The notes below the pieces were generated by a model that saw only the letters and a list, made by a program, of their open reading frames with translations, did no database searches and was not told the origin of the DNA. The position numbers were made by a program, and so were the translations under genes. A stretch of 54,603 nt of DNA. Origin: Gammaproteobacteria bacterium (lineage in GTDB: Bacteria > Pseudomonadota > Gammaproteobacteria > SKWO01). Position 1 is the stretch's first letter. Each line of letters begins with the position of its first letter. Below are positions 53,006-54,603 of the stretch, piece after piece. The stretch spans positions 1 to 54,603 of the forward strand of contig SKWO01000010.1 in assembly GCA_007128895.1 (NCBI GenBank). Direction: 5' to 3'.

Positions 53006-54487
53006 ATGACTACTCTGGAAACTGCCCAAACCGACAAGCCTCTGCGCCGCGTCGCGATCGACCCGGTCAGTCGGGTCGAAGGCCACGGCAAGGTCACCCT
53101 GCTGCTCGACGACGACAACCGCCTGCACCAGGTTCGGCTGCACATCGTCGAGTTTCGTGGCTTCGAGCGCTTCATCCAGGGGCGCCCGATCTGGGAGCTG
53201 CCGGTACTGGTCCAGCGCCTGTGTGGTATCTGTCCGGTCAGCCACCACCTCGCCGCGGCGAAAGCGGTCGACCAGATCATCGGGGTCGACCGGCTGACCC
53301 CGCCGGCGGAGAAGCTGCGCCGTCTGATGCACTACGGTCAGATGCTGCCGTCCCATGCGCTGCACTTCTTCCACCTCGCTTCGCCCGATCTGCTCTTTGG
53401 TTTTGACAGCGAGATTGCCCGGCGTAACATCGTCGGGGTCGCCACCGAGTATCCGGAGATCGCCCGTCAGGGGGTGTTGCTGCGCAAGTTCGGCCAGGAG
53501 GTGATCCGCCATACCGCCGGCAAGCGCATCCACGGCACCGGCGCGATTCCCGGTGGCATGAACAAGTCGTTGAGCGTGGCCGAGCGCGACGAACTGCGGA
53601 GTGAGATCGACCAGGTCGTGACGTGGAGCGAGGCGGCCGTCGCGCTGGCACGCCAGCTCTTCGAACAGAATCAGGCGCTGCACAGCCGCTTCGGCTACCA
53701 CGAGAGCGGTTTCCTCGGTCAGATCCGCGGCGACGGGGCGCTCGAGTTCTACCATGGCGGTCTGCGCGCGCGTGACGCCGACGGCCATACGATTTTCGAC
53801 CATGTCGACTACCGCGACTACAACGACCATATCCACGAGCAGGTGCGGTCGTGGACCTACATGAAGTTTCCCTACCTGCGCGCCCTCGGTAGCGAGGCGG
53901 GCTGGTACCGGGTCGGCCCGTTGGCGCGGATCAACAACTGCGACTTTATCGACACCGAGCGGGCCGAGGCAGCGCGGCGCGACTTCGTCGCCATCGGCAA
54001 CGGGCGACCGATTCACGCACCGCTGGCCTACCACTGGGCGCGGATGATCGAGCTGTTGCACAGCGCCGAGACGATCGCCGCGCTGCTCGACGACGAGGAT
54101 CTACTCAGTGATGATCTGGTCACCCGCGGTGAGCGGCGCGAGGAGGGGGTCGGTGTCATCGAGGCGCCGCGCGGCACCCTCTTCCACCACTACCGCGTCG
54201 ACGAGCACGATACCGTGACGATGGCCAACCTGATCGTTTCGACCACCAGCAACAATCAGGCGATGAACGACGCGGTGCGCCAGGTTGCGCTCGATCACCT
54301 CGACGGTCAGGAGCTGACCGAAGGGCTGCTCAACCACCTCGAGGTCGCCATCCGCGCCTACGACCCGTGCCTTTCCTGTGCCACCCACGCCCTCGGCAAG
54401 ATGCCGCTGGAGGTCGAACTGCTCGACGCCGAGGGGCAGACGCTCGATCGCCTGCAGCGGGACGGCAGTGGCGCGGTGACGCCTTGA
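53006..54487 (+). CDS. hoxH: NAD-reducing [NiFe] hydrogenase large subunit HoxH
   Basis: [31 protein letters not shown]-terminal [16 protein letters not shown]. Confidence 0.96.
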   Translation: MTTLETAQTDKPLRRVAIDPVSRVEGHGKVTLLLDDDNRLHQVRLHIVEFRGFERFIQGRPIWELPVLVQRLCGICPVSHHLAAAKAVDQIIGVDRLTPPAEKLRRLMHYGQMLPSHALHFFHLASPDLLFGFDSEIARRNIVGVATEYPEIARQGVLLRKFGQEVIRHTAGKRIHGTGAIPGGMNKSLSVAERDELRSEIDQVVTWSEAAVALARQLFEQNQALHSRFGYHESGFLGQIRGDGALEFYHGGLRARDADGHTIFDHVDYRDYNDHIHEQVRSWTYMKFPYLRALGSEAGWYRVGPLARINNCDFIDTERAEAARRDFVAIGNGRPIHAPLAYHWARMIELLHSAETIAALLDDEDLLSDDLVTRGERREEGVGVIEAPRGTLFHHYRVDEHDTVTMANLIVSTTSNNQAMNDAVRQVALDHLDGQELTEGLLNHLEVAIRAYDPCLSCATHALGKMPLEVELLDAEGQTLDRLQRDGSGAVTP

Positions 54488-54508
54488 AGGGGCTTTGTGG
54501 GACCGGTC

Positions 54509-54603
54509 GGCGGGAAGGGCTTGCGTGGGACGCCGTGAACCCATCCCTGGGGGCTTGACTGCGCACGTCCTGTGCGCAGACACCCACGCAAGCCCTTCCC
54601 GCC
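54509..54603. repeat. dispersed-repeat-like element: 21-bp perfect inverted repeat with an internal 8-bp hairpin
   Basis: GGCGGGAAGGGCTTGCGTGGG (54509-54529) is the exact reverse complement of 54583-54603; inner CTGCGCAC-GTCCT-GTGCGCAG at 54559-54579. Confidence 0.85.

Overview
This 54.6 kb high-GC window carries densely packed, mostly chromosomal housekeeping genes of a gammaproteobacterium; the taxonomy is inferred from gene order and protein families only. I found no convincing mobile element, CRISPR array, rRNA or tRNA. From left to right: (1) a FecR-domain protein and a CHASE2 adenylate cyclase convergent with a GAF-fused GspE/PilB ATPase; (2) a TraB-family protein and a sucrose-phosphatase-like HAD; (3) an envelope superoperon (STAS-MlaE permease, MlaF, MlaD, lipoprotein, ExbB, ExbD, MsbA, LpxK, Trm112, KdsB, LMW-PTP); (4) rne with a long structured 5'UTR, divergent from rluC, gph-like HAD and sppA, with maf convergent to sppA; (5) two-subunit pyruvate carboxylase; (6) an intergenic intrinsic terminator suggesting an unannotated small RNA; (7) a beta-propeller, YqfO-like and thioredoxin-like proteins; (8) ilvI-ilvH-ilvC-pssA; (9) a flagellar cluster fleQSR-fliEFGHIJK-fliA with two good sigma-54 promoters, interrupted after fliK; (10) galU-pyrF and a Cys-rich small protein; (11) glgP divergent from a HoxFUYH bidirectional [NiFe] hydrogenase; (12) a perfect 21-bp inverted repeat with internal hairpin at the right edge. 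The items most worth follow-up are the cyclase/GAF-ATPase pair, the candidate sRNA, the glgP/hox intergenic operator and the terminal repeat. None of these is demonstrated to be a new system from sequence alone.
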